DNA from: Orobanche coerulescens
Taxonomy: Eukaryota; Streptophyta; Magnoliopsida; Lamiales; Orobanchaceae
Direction of reading: 5' to 3'
Assembly (NCBI GenBank): GCA_033398695.1
Contig: CM065815.1
Coordinates: 103,382,501 to 103,446,500, forward strand
DNA: 64,000 nucleotides
Each line of letters begins with the position of its first letter. Position 1 is the first letter of the stretch. The translations under genes were made by a program, and so were the position numbers. Positions 24,125 to 36,585 of this stretch are shown here, piece after piece. A model generated the notes under the pieces. That model worked only from the letters and a program-made list of their open reading frames with translations, made no database searches and was not told where the DNA came from.

Positions 24125-26136
24125 TGTAACACCCCCCACGTTATTCAGGGCATATTACAGCGCCGTGAGCCCCGCCGTGGGGCCCACAAGGCTAAACATA
24201 TGCGGAACTATAATTTTTCACCGAAAGGGTCTAAACACAACGAAATGAAGAATAATACGAAGGGTATTCAAACCATAACCAATGTATTCAAATACATCAC
24301 AACACAACACAATACTTCGGCAACGCAGGCCGGAACATCAAGGAAACTGAAAAGCGATACTCGAGTATTCAATAACCAGTACAGTACAACAACACTGAAT
24401 GGAGGAACATTAAATATAACCAAAAACAGGACACAGTATCACGCTTGCCCATCATCTTCATGCCGACCCAATACCTGACTTTCCGCTCTCCTAGAACCTG
24501 AAATACATAAAAAGTATTTCCCCCATAAAGGGGTTAGCCATCGAATAGCTAGTACAAGTATATCAAATATGAAATGCAATACTCCTCTACAATAAAGTAA
24601 AAGTAACCGTCAATTCATCATTCCAAGACTAGTATTCCGAAATAACTAAATCTCATAGCATCACATCAATACATACATGATCAACCGTGGAACCGTCCCA
24701 GAGGCTACGGAACCCTCAGAGGACTCGTCGGTCCATCCCAGAGTGGTTAGCTCATATTATCCGTGGAATTGCATCAGAGGATACGAAACCCTCAGAGAAC
24801 CCGTCGGCCCATCCCAGAGTGGATATAAATAAACATTCCATTCATATATCTTACTTTCAAAGTCGAGAACGTACAATCATAAATATATACTTGCCTTTGA
24901 GACATCGAGAAATCGAACGGAAAAGAGTATGAGTTCGGTAGGTCCAAGAATGCTCTTCCAGTACCTAAACGATTCGTAAGGGATATGATAATCAATAATC
25001 CATACTCATAACTCACGAAGAAACTCCCGAAACCCGTCTACGATTCATGAAAATACAAGGGTAAACAACTAGATGTTGGAAAATCACCCAAACCCTCACA
25101 AGTTCGAACACGGCACAAACCAATATGTAAAATCGTAGGAAAAGCATGTATATGAGATAGATACATCATAATCTCAAGGTTCTCAAGCTTCAAAATGGAT
25201 AAATCGGACGAATCTAAGAAAAACCCCAAATTCCCAAAAATAGGGTTCTAAGGATTTTTACCTTGATTTGGACGATAGAATGGATTAGATGTTGTTAAAT
25301 CCTTGTTCTCCAACCAAATATGTTGATATCTGAAGAAGGATCGTCTTCGAACTCTCCAAATCGCCGAAACCCGCTGCTCTCGATTGGAAAAGTGAGAAAG
25401 ATGAGAAAAATGACGAAATGGAAGTCAACTGTCCAATATATACTCGCCCAGTCTAGCGCACGCTACGCCTCTAATATTAGCGTGCGCTAGCGGGGTCACC
25501 GGGTAGTCCAGTGGCTTATGTCGTCCTCGTTAGCGTGCGCTAATCACCTTACTTTAGCATGCGCTAGCCGGAAATGGTGTCCAGAAATCTGAGTCCAGAA
25601 CCTACTGTCCTCTGTCCTGCTCAAGTCTTAGCGTGCGCTACCGCGATAGCTTAGCGTGCGCTACGCAGCCTTTATAGCGTCCGCTAGCCGAAGCCTGGCG
25701 TACGTTACCTGATAGTCCAGACAGACTGACAACCTCACTGCCTCTACTGACCATCCCGTTGGCGTGCGCTACGGATGGATGTTAGCGCGCACTACTGACC
25801 ACGAATAGCGTGTGCTAACGAACTCCTAGTGCGCATTAGCTGCCAGTCCGGAAAGGAGGATGAGTTACTGGTTCTGACCTGACTCGTCCCTTAGCGCGTG
25901 CTACGGCTAAAAGCTAGCGTGCCCTACTCAAGGAGAATTAGCGTGCGTTAGCCTAGGCCTAGCGTGCGCTATTTCTCTGACCCAGAACACTTCCGCAAGG
26001 TCTAAACAACACAATCGTGATCCAAACAAGGTACGAAACTCTATAACAATATCGACAACATCACCAAGAGTTTACAGAGCGCCAAAATAGGAAGAACGGC
26101 AAGGTCAAACAGTCAATAAAAAGTACGGGTATTACA
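24125..26136 (-). repeat. Gypsy-C 5' LTR
   Basis: 2012 bp, collinear with 19501-21512 and the same length, with scattered base changes. The palindrome array is at 25454-25971. Primer site 24108-24119 (minus TGGTATCGGAAC) lies five bases inside. Confidence 0.95.
25454..25971 (-). promoter_or_regulatory. Palindrome array, Gypsy-C 5' LTR
   Basis: Counterpart of 20830-21347 with the same site order and spacing. Several sites differ by single bases from the other LTR, which shows their independent decay since insertion. Confidence 0.85.
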
Positions 26137-26141
26137 ATACC

Positions 26142-29100
26142 TTGGAGTAAGCTTCCCCTTTTTCCCAAAATGGAAAAATCCCTTCGACGGAGACACTCTC
26201 AACAAAACATGATCCCCTACCTAAAACTCCAAGGTTCGACACCTAACATCCGCATAAGACTTTTGTCGACTCTGAGCCGCCAACATCTTCTCTCGAATCA
26301 ACTCAAATTTCTTCCTTGTCTCTAACACAAGATCCGGCTCGGTGCCAATTAAATTGGACAGCTCGTCCCTACATATCAGTGATCGACACCGTCGGCCATA
26401 AAGCGCCTCATATGGTGCCATCTTAATCGATCCATGCCAGCTATTATTATAAGTAAACTCGATCAGGGCCAAATGCTCCTCCCAGTCACTACTCCAGTCT
26501 AACGCACACGCGGGCAACATATCCTTGAACGTCTGAATGGTACGCTCATACCGTCCATCGGTATGAGGATGGAAAGATGTACTCAAATGCAAACGTGTCC
26601 CCAATACCTTATGTACCGCCTGCCAAAAATGCAATACGAGCCGGCCATCTATGTCCAAAATAATAGTCTTCGGCGTACCATGAAGTCTCACGATCTGTGC
26701 GATAAAAATACGAGCCAATTTTTCTGGACCCCAAGTGTCCTTGATGCCCAGAAAATGTGCCGACTTAGTTAGTCGGTCTACGATCACCCACACCATATTC
26801 ATTCTGGTTTTCGTCCTCGGAAAATTCGTGACAAAATCCATAGAGATATCTTCCCACTTCCATTCCGGGATGGAAAGTGGTTTCAGCAACCCGGCTGGTC
26901 GCTGATGCTCGATTTTGACCTATTGACAAGTCAAACACTTAGTCACAAATTGTACTACCTCATTCTTCATGTCATTCCACCAGAAACTCTTCCTGAGATC
27001 CTTATACATTTTACTCGAGCATGGATGGACTGAGTAAGGTGACGTATGAGCCTCTCGCATAATACCCTTTCTCAATTCCAAGTCGTTCGGAACACACAGC
27101 CGACCTTGGAATCTCAATACACTATCCTCATGAATCTCGAATAACGGGGCTTTCCTCTTCACCATATTCTCACGGAGCTGAATAAATATCGGATCTTCCA
27201 ACTGTTTGGATTTAATGTCGTCGACCAGAGTCGAAGAGATCTCAAAGTACGCAACTACCCGGCACTCCCTGGTAGCAGAACCTCCACACCCAACCCTATC
27301 AACTCTCGCTAGAGCCCTGACTGGTCCATGAGTAACTCAAGTGCCCGAAGCGATACCGAATTCTGACTCAAGGCATCTGCCACCACATTTGCCTTGCCCG
27401 GATGATAAAGGATTTCAATATCATAATCCTTAATTGACTCCAACCATCTTTTCTGTCTCATATTCAGTTCTTTCTGCGTGAAAATATACTTCATGCTCTT
27501 ATGTTCGGTGAAAATCTGACAGGACGAGCCATATAAGTAATGACGCCGAATCTTCAATGCAAACACAACTACGGCCAACTCAAGATCGTGGGTAGGGTAA
27601 TTCAAATCGTACGGTTTCAACTTACGAGAAGCATAGGCAATCGTTTTCCCGTGCTGCATGAGTACACATCCAATCCCTTGGCCTGAAGTGTCGCTATAAA
27701 CTGAGAAACCCTCATTACCAATCGGTAAAGCCAAGATGGGAGCGATCGTCAACCGCTTCTTCAGCTCCTCGAAACTCTTCTGCCTCTCGTCGGTCCACAC
27801 AAACTTCTCTGACTTCTGCAACAACTGAGTAAGCGGTCGAGCGAGCTTAGAGAACCCCTCGAAAGATCTACGATAATACCCGGCCAAACCCAGAAAACTA
27901 CGGACCTCCTTCACATTCTTGGGCGGCGCCCAATCCAACACTGCCTCTATCTTGTGTGGGTTCACATGAACACCCTCGGCCAAGATCACGTGGCCTAGAA
28001 ACATAACCTCCCGCAACCAAAACTCACACTTTGAGAACTTTGCATAAAGGCGTTGAGTTCTCAAGATTCCCAACACAATACACAAATGATGTGCATGCTC
28101 CTCCGCGCTCCTCGAGTAAATCAAAATATGTCGTTAAAGATGACTACACATTTATCGAGATATTCGATAAAGACTTTATTCATTAACTGCATGAACACGG
28201 CTGGAGTTGGTTAGCCCAAAAGGCATAACCAAAAACTCGTAGTGGCCGTATCTCATCCGAAAGGCCGTCTTCGGAATATCGGAATCCTTCACTCGGAGCT
28301 GGTAATACCCCGATCTCAAATCAATCTTCGAAAACACGGTTGCCCCTTGCAATTGGTCAAACAAATCATCAATCCTCGGGAGCGGATACTTGTTTTTGAT
28401 AGTCACTTTGTTCAACTCTCGATAGTCAATACCTAGACGAAGTGACCCATCCTTCTTCTTTACAAACAAGACCGGTGCGCCCCCAAGGTGAAGCGCTCGG
28501 TCGAATATAACCTATGTCTAACAACTCTCCCAACTGTTTATTCAACTCAATCATCTCGAAAGGTGCCATGCGGTACGGCATCTTCGAAATCGGAGCCACA
28601 CCCGGCTCTAAATCAACAGTAAACTCAACCTCACGGTCTGGTGGCAAACCCGGCTACTCATCTGGAAAAACGTTAGGATACTCACTCACTACCGAAATAG
28701 ACGAGAGATCGACTCCTCCTTCTTTCGATCTCAAGGCATAACACCAGTAACCAATGCAACCTCCTCGAAGAAGTCTCACTGCTTCCATAGCGCTGATCAG
28801 AAATCTATGACTACTCCGCTTTCGTCCCACAAAAGAATGCTCGGTACCGTCAGAGGCTAACATCGAAATGGTTCTCGCTCTATAATTCATGATCGCCCCA
28901 TGAAGATCTAGCCAATCCTCACCAAGAATCAAATCCTCATCCTTAATGTCTACCACAATCATATTAGAAGACCAATCCCTCCCCGAGATACTCACCGGAA
29001 AATTTCTAATCTCTCGATCCCCCATGATACTATCTCCATTAGGCAGTTTAACAACAAATGGTTCACATGCAACTAGACAATTAACATGCAGACCATGCAC

Positions 29101-29609
29101 ACAATATATAGATATGAAAGAATGCGTAGCACCAGAATCGAATAACACAGAAACACGATGGTCAAGGATGTGAACGGTACCTGTAGCCACCGTCGCGTCA
29201 GGATCTCCCACTCGTCTCATCTCATATACACGGGGTGGAACAGACCCCACACTAGTAGCTCCCCCCCTAAAAGGCTGCCTACGTCCTCGACCTCTGCCAA
29301 AACTCTACTGAGGTTGATTAGCTGTCAGCGTCTGATTCACACTTGGTTCACTCATAGCTGGGGCCGACACCTGAGTAGCTGGTGCCCGAATCGCATCTCC
29401 ACAAAACTTAGCACGATGCCCCATCCGACCGCAAGTAAGACACTGTAGCGGCGACCTGTCACACTCACCCATCATGTGTCCGGGAAGACCACAGTTAAAA
29501 CAAGTAGGACCACAAAAGGAAATAGCCAGAGCAAACTTAGAACTATTTCCTCGCCCAAAAGATGGAGACTGATTCCCGAAGACTCGCGAACCAAACTGAG
29601 CCTTCTGAT
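26142..29609 (-). pseudogene. Gypsy-A gag end, protease, RT, RNase H and integrase
   Basis: In minus order: two zinc knuckles (CFNCGLPGHMMGEC, CLTCGRMGHRAKFC) at about 29490-29395; protease VLFDSGATHSFIS near 29130; RT from about 28640 ([17 protein letters not shown] at 28430). The RT catalytic pair at 28130-28135 reads Asn-Asp instead of Asp-Asp and is followed by a stop. RNase H and the connection run to about 27340, with a small frame break before the integrase HHCC region (27201-26920). In the integrase core, Asp (ISMDFVTNF), Asp (LDIDGRL) and Glu (YERTIQ) all survive. The frame is cut at 26142 by Gypsy-C and at 29609 by Gypsy-B. Confidence 0.93.
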
Positions 29610-31677
29610 TGTAACACCCCCAAGATATTCGAGGTATATTATAGCGCCGTGAATCCCTATATGGGACCCACCAGGCTAAACAACCATCATACTCATCGAC
29701 TCGCGGAAACAACAAAATAACACCTCGTCATAAAGATGCAAAACAAAAATAATCCACCCGGTTCAACCGGTCAAACACAACACAATCATCCGACACAAAC
29801 ACAATAGACAACGATACAATCCGGACAAACAAGAACTCCTAAGTACTCGAGTACTTCTATTAGTTTACAAACCCACAAATGGTAAAAATATAGAAGACAA
29901 TAAGACACCACTCGTGCACAATCATCACGCACGGCCATCATCCGCATACTGGTCCAGTGCCCGTTCGTCTCGATTAACCTGACCTGAAATTCATAAAACG
30001 AATTTACCCAAAATGGGTCCCCAGAGGGGTTAGCAATTACGCTAGTACAAGTAACCAAATGAACAAATTACATCTTACACATATAGTCAAAGCAAGCAAT
30101 AATGAAACTTCGGTTGAAACACTCATTTCCGGAAACGCTAATATCAAAACACATTTGTGAAATACACCACAATTAACTGTGGATCCACCCCTCCGTAGAC
30201 CCCTACCGAGACCCCGTCGGATTTAACCCATAGTGGTTAAAAGCAAGCTCGCGGATCCACTCCTCCATGGACCCCTACCGAGACCCCGTCGGATCTAACC
30301 CACAGTGAGCATACACACACACACACACACAATTCTCATGCAATACTACTATGATAAGATTGTAAGTTCATAAGGGTACTTGCCTCGATTAATAGACGGT
30401 GACACGCACGGGAAGGAAGAGTCAAACACAACCACGAGGAATCGTCGAAACCGAACCTAACGATTCGAAGAATACAATCACAACCATTCCTAGACGAATA
30501 CGGAAAATGAAAGCACCCAAAAACCCACCGACGGTTCATGTATATTCGTACAAAAACAACAATGAGGGCGGACCACAACCAAACCCTCTCGATTATGCAA
30601 AAAACAACGAAATATACAATGAATCCGTAGGGAAACCAAGAATACTAACAAGATTAATTATATTCATCATGAATTAATCAACAATACGGAACGAATCGAA
30701 GAAAAACCCGAAAACCCCCAATTTACCCAAAAGTAGGGTTCTTAGAAGATTTACCTTGGATTAGGATGATAGATTCGTGTTGATGTTGATATTATACACC
30801 AAGAACTCAAAGAAGATGATGGTTGAGATGATTGGAGGAAGAAATCGCCCAAATCGCCAAAGCCGCGGGGGAAGGAGAAGAAATGAGAAAAGGCGTAAAT
30901 CTGGGTCAACTCCCTGGTTTATATAGCCAGGGGGCGTTAGCGCGCGCTAATCCTCAAAAGTTAGCGTGCGCTAATGGGACAAAACTCCAGTCCAGAAAGT
31001 TAACACCTCAGTCCAGTCCTCAGAGTTCTATACTGCTAGCGTACGCTACCCGAAGCGTAGCGTGCGCTAAGAGCCTCTCGGTAGCGTACGCTATCAGCCA
31101 TAGCGTGCGCTACCTGGACATCAGCCGAGTCCAAGTGAATCGCGATACTCATATGACCCGTTAGCGTCTGCTGGGCCAGACGTAAGCGTGTGCTAGTTGA
31201 CATCTCGGTAGCACGCGCTATCAGCCATAGCGTGCGCTACCTGGGCACCTGAGCGAGTCCAGGAGTAAACTGTCCAGTACTGGACTGACTCGCTAGCGTG
31301 TGCTACCAATCAAGCGTAGCGTGCGCTACTGAAGGATGCTTAGCGTGCGCTATACAATAATATTAGCGCGCGTTAGGCATGTGGTAACATGATTCTAAAC
31401 GCCAAAACGCCAAAACACGACTGAAGCATCAAACGGAACAATGCAATGCGCATGATAACATACAATGGATTTACGGCAACCCCGAAACGGCGGTTCCAAA
31501 CAACAATTACGAGAATCGGGTCAATGAGCAACGGAGAAGTTAACAATTGCGGAATTGAGTAGAATAAATCCGAAAATAAGTATTCTCGAGATACACATAC
31601 AGTCGCACACGAGCCACCAAGACAAGAAAAGCACTACATCAAGAAAGTACTGGGGAAAGAAAAATGCGGATATTACA
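29610..31677 (-). repeat. Gypsy-B LTR1 (outer 3' LTR)
   Basis: 2068 bp, beginning TGTAACACCCCC (canonical terminus). Contains a hairpin pair 30007-30029, a twofold 66-bp repeat with CCCCGTCGGAT (30180-30305), a CA microsatellite (about 30310-30331), a TATA box (about 30919-30925) and a palindrome array. Confidence 0.95.
30938..31375 (-). promoter_or_regulatory. Palindrome array, Gypsy-B LTR1
   Basis: Fourteen sites start at 30938, 30962, 31037, 31058, 31082, 31101, 31162, about 31185, 31209, 31228, 31294, 31317, 31341 and 31364. Spacing inside quartets is 19-24 bp and quartets begin 125-132 bp apart. Twelve bases separate the first site from the TATA box. Confidence 0.85.
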
Positions 31678-31712
31678 TTCTACCCCTCTAAAAATAAGTT
31701 TCGTCCCAAAAC

Positions 31713-34700
31713 TTAAGAAACAAACAACTCGGGGTACCTAGCACGCATGCTATCCTCGGTTTCCCAAGTTGCCTCCTCGACACCATGTCTCGACCACTGC
31801 ACCTTGACCAAAGGGATGGTCTTATGCCTCAGTCGCTTCTCACGATGCTCCAAAATCTTCAAAGGACGCTCCTCAAAAGTAATATCCTCGGCGACATCAA
31901 TCTCACCATAATCGATGACGTGACTAGGATCCGGAACATATTTCCTCAGCTGGGAAACATGGAAAATACTATGAACGTGACTCAAGGCCGGAAGTAACGC
32001 CAAACGGTACGCAAATTCGCCTACCCTCTCGAGAATCTCAAAGGGCCCAATAAATTTCGGGCTAAACTTTCTCTTCTTCCCGAAGCGGAAAACCCCCTTC
32101 GCCGGCGACACCTTTAGCAAAATGTGGTCTCCCACCTCGAATTCCAAAGGTCGACGACGAACATCAGCATACGACTTCGCCGACTCGAGCAACAACATCC
32201 TCTCACGAATCAATTCCACCTTCTGCTTCATCTCCATAATGATATCCGGCTCGGTCCCAACCAAATCGGATGCCTCATTCCAACAAATCGGTGATCGACA
32301 TCGTCGCCCGTAAAGCGCCTCATACGGTGCCATCCGAATCGACGCGTGCCAACTATTGTTGTACGTGAACTCGATCAATGGGAAATGCTCCTCCCAGTCA
32401 CTGCTACAGTCGAGAGCACAAGCACGTAACATATCCTCAAGCGTCTGGATAGTGCGCTCTGACTACCCGTCCGACTGGGGATGAAAAGAAGGGCTCAGAC
32501 GCAAACGAGTACCCAATGCCTTGTGCACTGCCTGCCAAAAGTGCAATACGAAACGACCATCCTGATCCGAAACAATAGACTTCGGAGTACCGTGAAGCCT
32601 CACAATCTGCGCGATAAACACACGAGCCAACTTCTCCGGGCCCCAAGTGTCCTTGATGCCCAGAAAGTGTGCCGACTTGGTCAGACGATCAACAATCACC
32701 CAGACCATATTCATGCCCGACCTCGATCTCGGAAAACTCGTAATGAAATACATCGAAATATCTTCCCATTTCCATTCCGGAACGGGAAGTGACTGCAATA
32801 ACCCGGCCGGTCGCTGATGCTCGATTTTGACCTGCTGACAAGTTAAACATCTCGCTACAAACTATGCGACCTCCTCCTTCATATTATTCCACCAGAAATT
32901 CCTTCTCAGGTCCTTGTACATCTTACTCGAACCAGGATGAACGGAGTAAGGTGTAGCATGGGCCTCGCGCAAAATACTTTGTCTCAACTCTGAGTCGTTC
33001 GGTACACAAATCCGACTCTGGAATCTCAAAACACCATCCTTGTGAATCACAAACTCAGGAGACTTTCCCTTAAGAACGTTCTCTCGGACTTGAGTAATCA
33101 TCGGATCCTCCAACTGCTTCAGCTTAATTTCATCGATCAAAGATGACGAAATCTTTAAAGCACAAAGTTGCCCGACAGCTCCAGGCAACAAAACCTCAAC
33201 ATCCAACTCGATCAAAACCTGCTGAAGCTCAGATTGAGACGTAAGGATCTCAAGCGTTCGCAACGCAACTGGTTTCCGACTCAAGGCGTCGGCCACGACA
33301 TTCGCCTTGCCCGGATGATAAAGGATTTCGAGGTCATAATCCTTAATCAGCTCTAACCACCTCCTCTGCCTCATATTCAGCTCTCGCTGAGTAAATATGT
33401 AGTTCAGACTTTTTATGATCGGTTAAAATCTGACATGCAGAGCCAAAAAGGTAGTGACGCCAAATATTGAGCGCAAAAAAAACTGCCGCTAATTCCAAAT
33501 CGTGCGTAGGGTAGTTGAGCTCGTACGGCCTCAACTGTCTCGACGCATATGCAATGGTCTTGCCGTGCTGCATCAATACGCACCCAAGACCCTGACCCGA
33601 AGCATCACTATAAATAGCAAAACCCTCATTGCCACACGGCAACGCTAAAATCGGGGCTAAAGTCAAATGCCTCTTCAGCTCCTCAAAATTGATCGCCTCT
33701 CGTCATTCCGCATTTAACTTCTCGGACTTCTGGAGCAACTGTGTAAGTGGCCGAGCCAGTTTCGAGAAACCCTCGACGAACCTACGGTAGTAGCCGGCCA
33801 AACCCATGAAACTATGGATCTTCTTCACATTCTTGGGCGGTGTCCAATCCAACACTGCTTCAATCTTCTGCGGATCCACACGAACTCACTCGGCTGAAAT
33901 CACATGACCTAGAAACATCACTTCCTTCAGCCAGAACTCACATTTCGAGAACTTCGCATAGAGTTGCTCAGTCCTCAAAATGTCTAACACTACTCGCAAA
34001 TGATGGGCATGCTCTTCCTCGTTCCTCGAATAAATAAGAATATCGTCAATGAAAACGACGACACACTTATCCAAATACTCGATAAAGACTTTGTTCATCA
34101 ACTGCATGAACACCGCTGGCACATTACCCGAAAGTCATAACTACAAACTCATAATGTCCGTATCTCGTCCGAAAAGCTATTTCCGGCACATTGGACTCCC
34201 ACACACGGAGCTGATAGTACCCCGATCTCAAATCAATCTTCGAGAATACCGCAGCACCCTGAAATTGATCGAACAAGTCATCAATCCTCGGCAAAGGATA
34301 CTTGTTCTTGATGGTCACCTTGTTTAGTTCACGATAGTCGATACACAAACGCAGTGAACCATCCTTCTTCCGCACAAACAGACCGGTGCACCCCAAGGGG
34401 AAGCGCTCGGTCGAACATACCCCGACTCAAGAAGCTCATTCAACTGCTTCTTCAACCCAGCCATCTCTGAAGGTGCCATGCGATACGGCGCCTTCAAAAT
34501 CGGAGCCGCGTCCAGCTCTAACTCTATAGCAAACTCGACCTCATGATCCGGTGACAATCCCAGAACTCGTCAGAAATACGTCAGGAAACTCACTAACGAC
34601 TGGAATCGACAAAGCTCGACTCCACCATCCTCCACCTTCAAGGCAGACCACCATTAACTGGTTCCCCCCTTTAGCAGGAGTCTAATCGCCTTCTAGGGAT

Positions 34701-36345
34701 TTATTAGTATCTTCTGGTTTCCGCTCTTTCGCATTTCGATAGAGTGCTCGGTGCCATCATCAGCTAACATAGTGATGATTCTCATGCGGTAGTTCATGAT
34801 TGCACCATGCCGCTCGAGCCAATCATCCCCAAGAATTAAATCCTCACCCTCAATACCCACGACAATAAGATCTGAGAGCCAAGCCCTCTCGTAAATAATC
34901 ACAGCACAATCTCGGATCTCCCGATCACTAACGATCCTATCCTCGCTAGGACGTTTAACGATGAAAGGCTCGCAGGGCGACAAACAATCAAAACCCAGAC
35001 GGCGCACACATTCCAAAGAGACAAATGAATGCGTATCACCGGAATCGAAAAGCACACTGACAGGATGAGAATGAATGTGAACAGTACCTGTGGCAACGGT
35101 AGTGGCCAGATCATCAGCCCTCCTCATATCGTAAACTCGTGGATGGGCGGAGCCGACACTAGAAGCTCCCCCTCTGGCGGTCTGACCCCGACCTCTCCCT
35201 CGACTGGCACTCGGTGGGGACTGAGAATCAAACGATCCTTGATTCATGCTTGGTTTCCTGGGCGTTGGAATGGAAGCCTGGGCACCAAGAATTCTCTCTC
35301 TCTCGGCACAGAAAGCAGCCTTGTGGCCTGGCTGGCCACACCGATTACACGTCAACAAAGGGCTCGGATAATTATGACTGATGTGGCCGGGCTGGCCACA
35401 GTTAAAACACTTCACCTCCCGAGAAGGGGCACTGGCAGCCCTGCGGGGAACCTCAGTAGAACGAGCTGGGCCACCACCAGCGGAAAAGTTAGCAGACTGG
35501 AATTTATGCTGACCCCCACATTTGTGGCCCGAAAAATTCCCGACGGACTTCTGCTTCTTGCTCTCGCGGGCCGCCTCACTAGCCGTCATAGACATATCAT
35601 AAGCAAGGGCCCTACTCTGATAATCCTTCAAGGTAGTGCAGACGAGCCCAGACATGTAGTCACGAATCGACAATTTCATCCGCCTGGAGAAGTGAAAAAT
35701 TTTGTCGTTCTCCTCGACAACTTGGGTCTTCACGTAGCCCAACTCCTTGTGGAAATTGGCAATAGCTTGAGAAACAGGAATATCCCGAGGCTGAGCATCA
35801 TAAAAGGCATGAACTCGAGCTTGTCTAACTGGCCACGGGCAATATTCGGTCTCCATTAGGTCCTTGAATTCCGCCCACGAAGCAACGTGGTCCTTAGGCC
35901 CAACGGCCTCCCACCAGTCAATAGCGTCCCTAGTGAGAAAATACTGGGCAATAGGGACCTTACGGTCCTCGGGACAGTTGGTGGCAACAAAGACTTTAGA
36001 TATCTCCTTGATCCACCCTTCCCAACCGATCGGGTTTGATGCTCCCGAAAACTGAGGAGGATGCATCTTGATGACATCTTGAAGCCAACGGTCTGCTCTG
36101 CCCCGATTAGCATGTGCCGGATTAGGGTTATGAACCACCTGAGCTATAGCCGCCATCTGGTTCACCATTTGCTACATGACAGCCGCAATTCCAAGGTCGG
36201 CGCCATCTTGGGAAGAAGCATGGCTATGATGGTCACCAGTGCTGCTGGCTCCTTAAGAATGCGACGTGGCCGCCCCACCGGCTGCCCCACGTCCCCGGCC
36301 GCGTCCACGGCCACGACTACGACCACGGCCTCTTCCAGCATCCAT
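31713..36345 (-). pseudogene. Gypsy-B left unit gag-pol
   Basis: Starts at ATG 36345 with an Arg-Gly run and a stop about 30 codons in (near 36252). 36168-34693 is open: gag core (PPQFSGA, EYCPWP), a first knuckle [15 protein letters not shown] with its last Cys replaced by Tyr, an intact second knuckle [14 protein letters not shown], and protease [14 protein letters not shown] follows with FIDD at 34042-34053, but a small deletion near 34130 shifts the frame. RNase H is broken by one extra A near 33413. In integrase the first catalytic Asp is Tyr (32748-32750), and a stop replaces Gln at 32463-32465. The chromodomain-like tail is intact to the stop at 31713. Local differences from the right unit cluster at about 32170, 33695 and 34560-34720. 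Confidence 0.93.
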
Positions 36346-36566
36346 ACTGATGTTAAAGAAGTAGCAAAGGCCATACGATGGTAACTACGTGAGGAAAAGC
36401 AACCACAATCAAGAATCGAAGGTGTGATGCAAGGAAACAAAGAACGGAGTAAGGAAAAACTTACGGGCACCGGTACCATCGGAATCATGGCAGCGTGATG
36501 ATGATGTGCAAAATGACACACAACAAGACCCAATAACGGACAAGCCTAGGTATCCATAAACCTAGC

Positions 36567-36580
36567 GCTCTCTGATACCA
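36567..36580 (-). promoter_or_regulatory. Gypsy-B primer-binding site, left unit
   Basis: The minus strand begins TGGTATCAGAG five bases inside LTR2, matching the iMet tRNA complement. A CTAGGT..ACCTAG hairpin follows immediately. Confidence 0.85.
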
Positions 36581-36585
36581 TTTTC

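Larger units (their letters stand above)
19501..26136 (-). mobile_element. Gypsy-C: non-autonomous internal-deletion chromovirus
   Basis: Two 2012-bp LTRs (19501-21512 and 24125-26136) with perfect target duplication ATACC (19496-19500 and 26137-26141) in the Gypsy-A integrase. The interior is only 2612 bp: gag, part of protease, the start of RT, then directly the integrase end and chromodomain. Primer site at 24108-24119. Equal LTR length but scattered substitutions suggest intermediate age. Confidence 0.96.

Noticed and set aside
30832..31164. 110-codon open frame in Gypsy-B LTR1 (and copy at 37803)
   Set aside because: It runs through the TATA box and palindrome array, has no family features, and breaks in LTR3.
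35029..35859. 276-codon plus-strand open frame
   Set aside because: It is antisense to Gypsy-B gag/protease, whose motifs are clear on the minus strand; the composition mirrors the gag codons.
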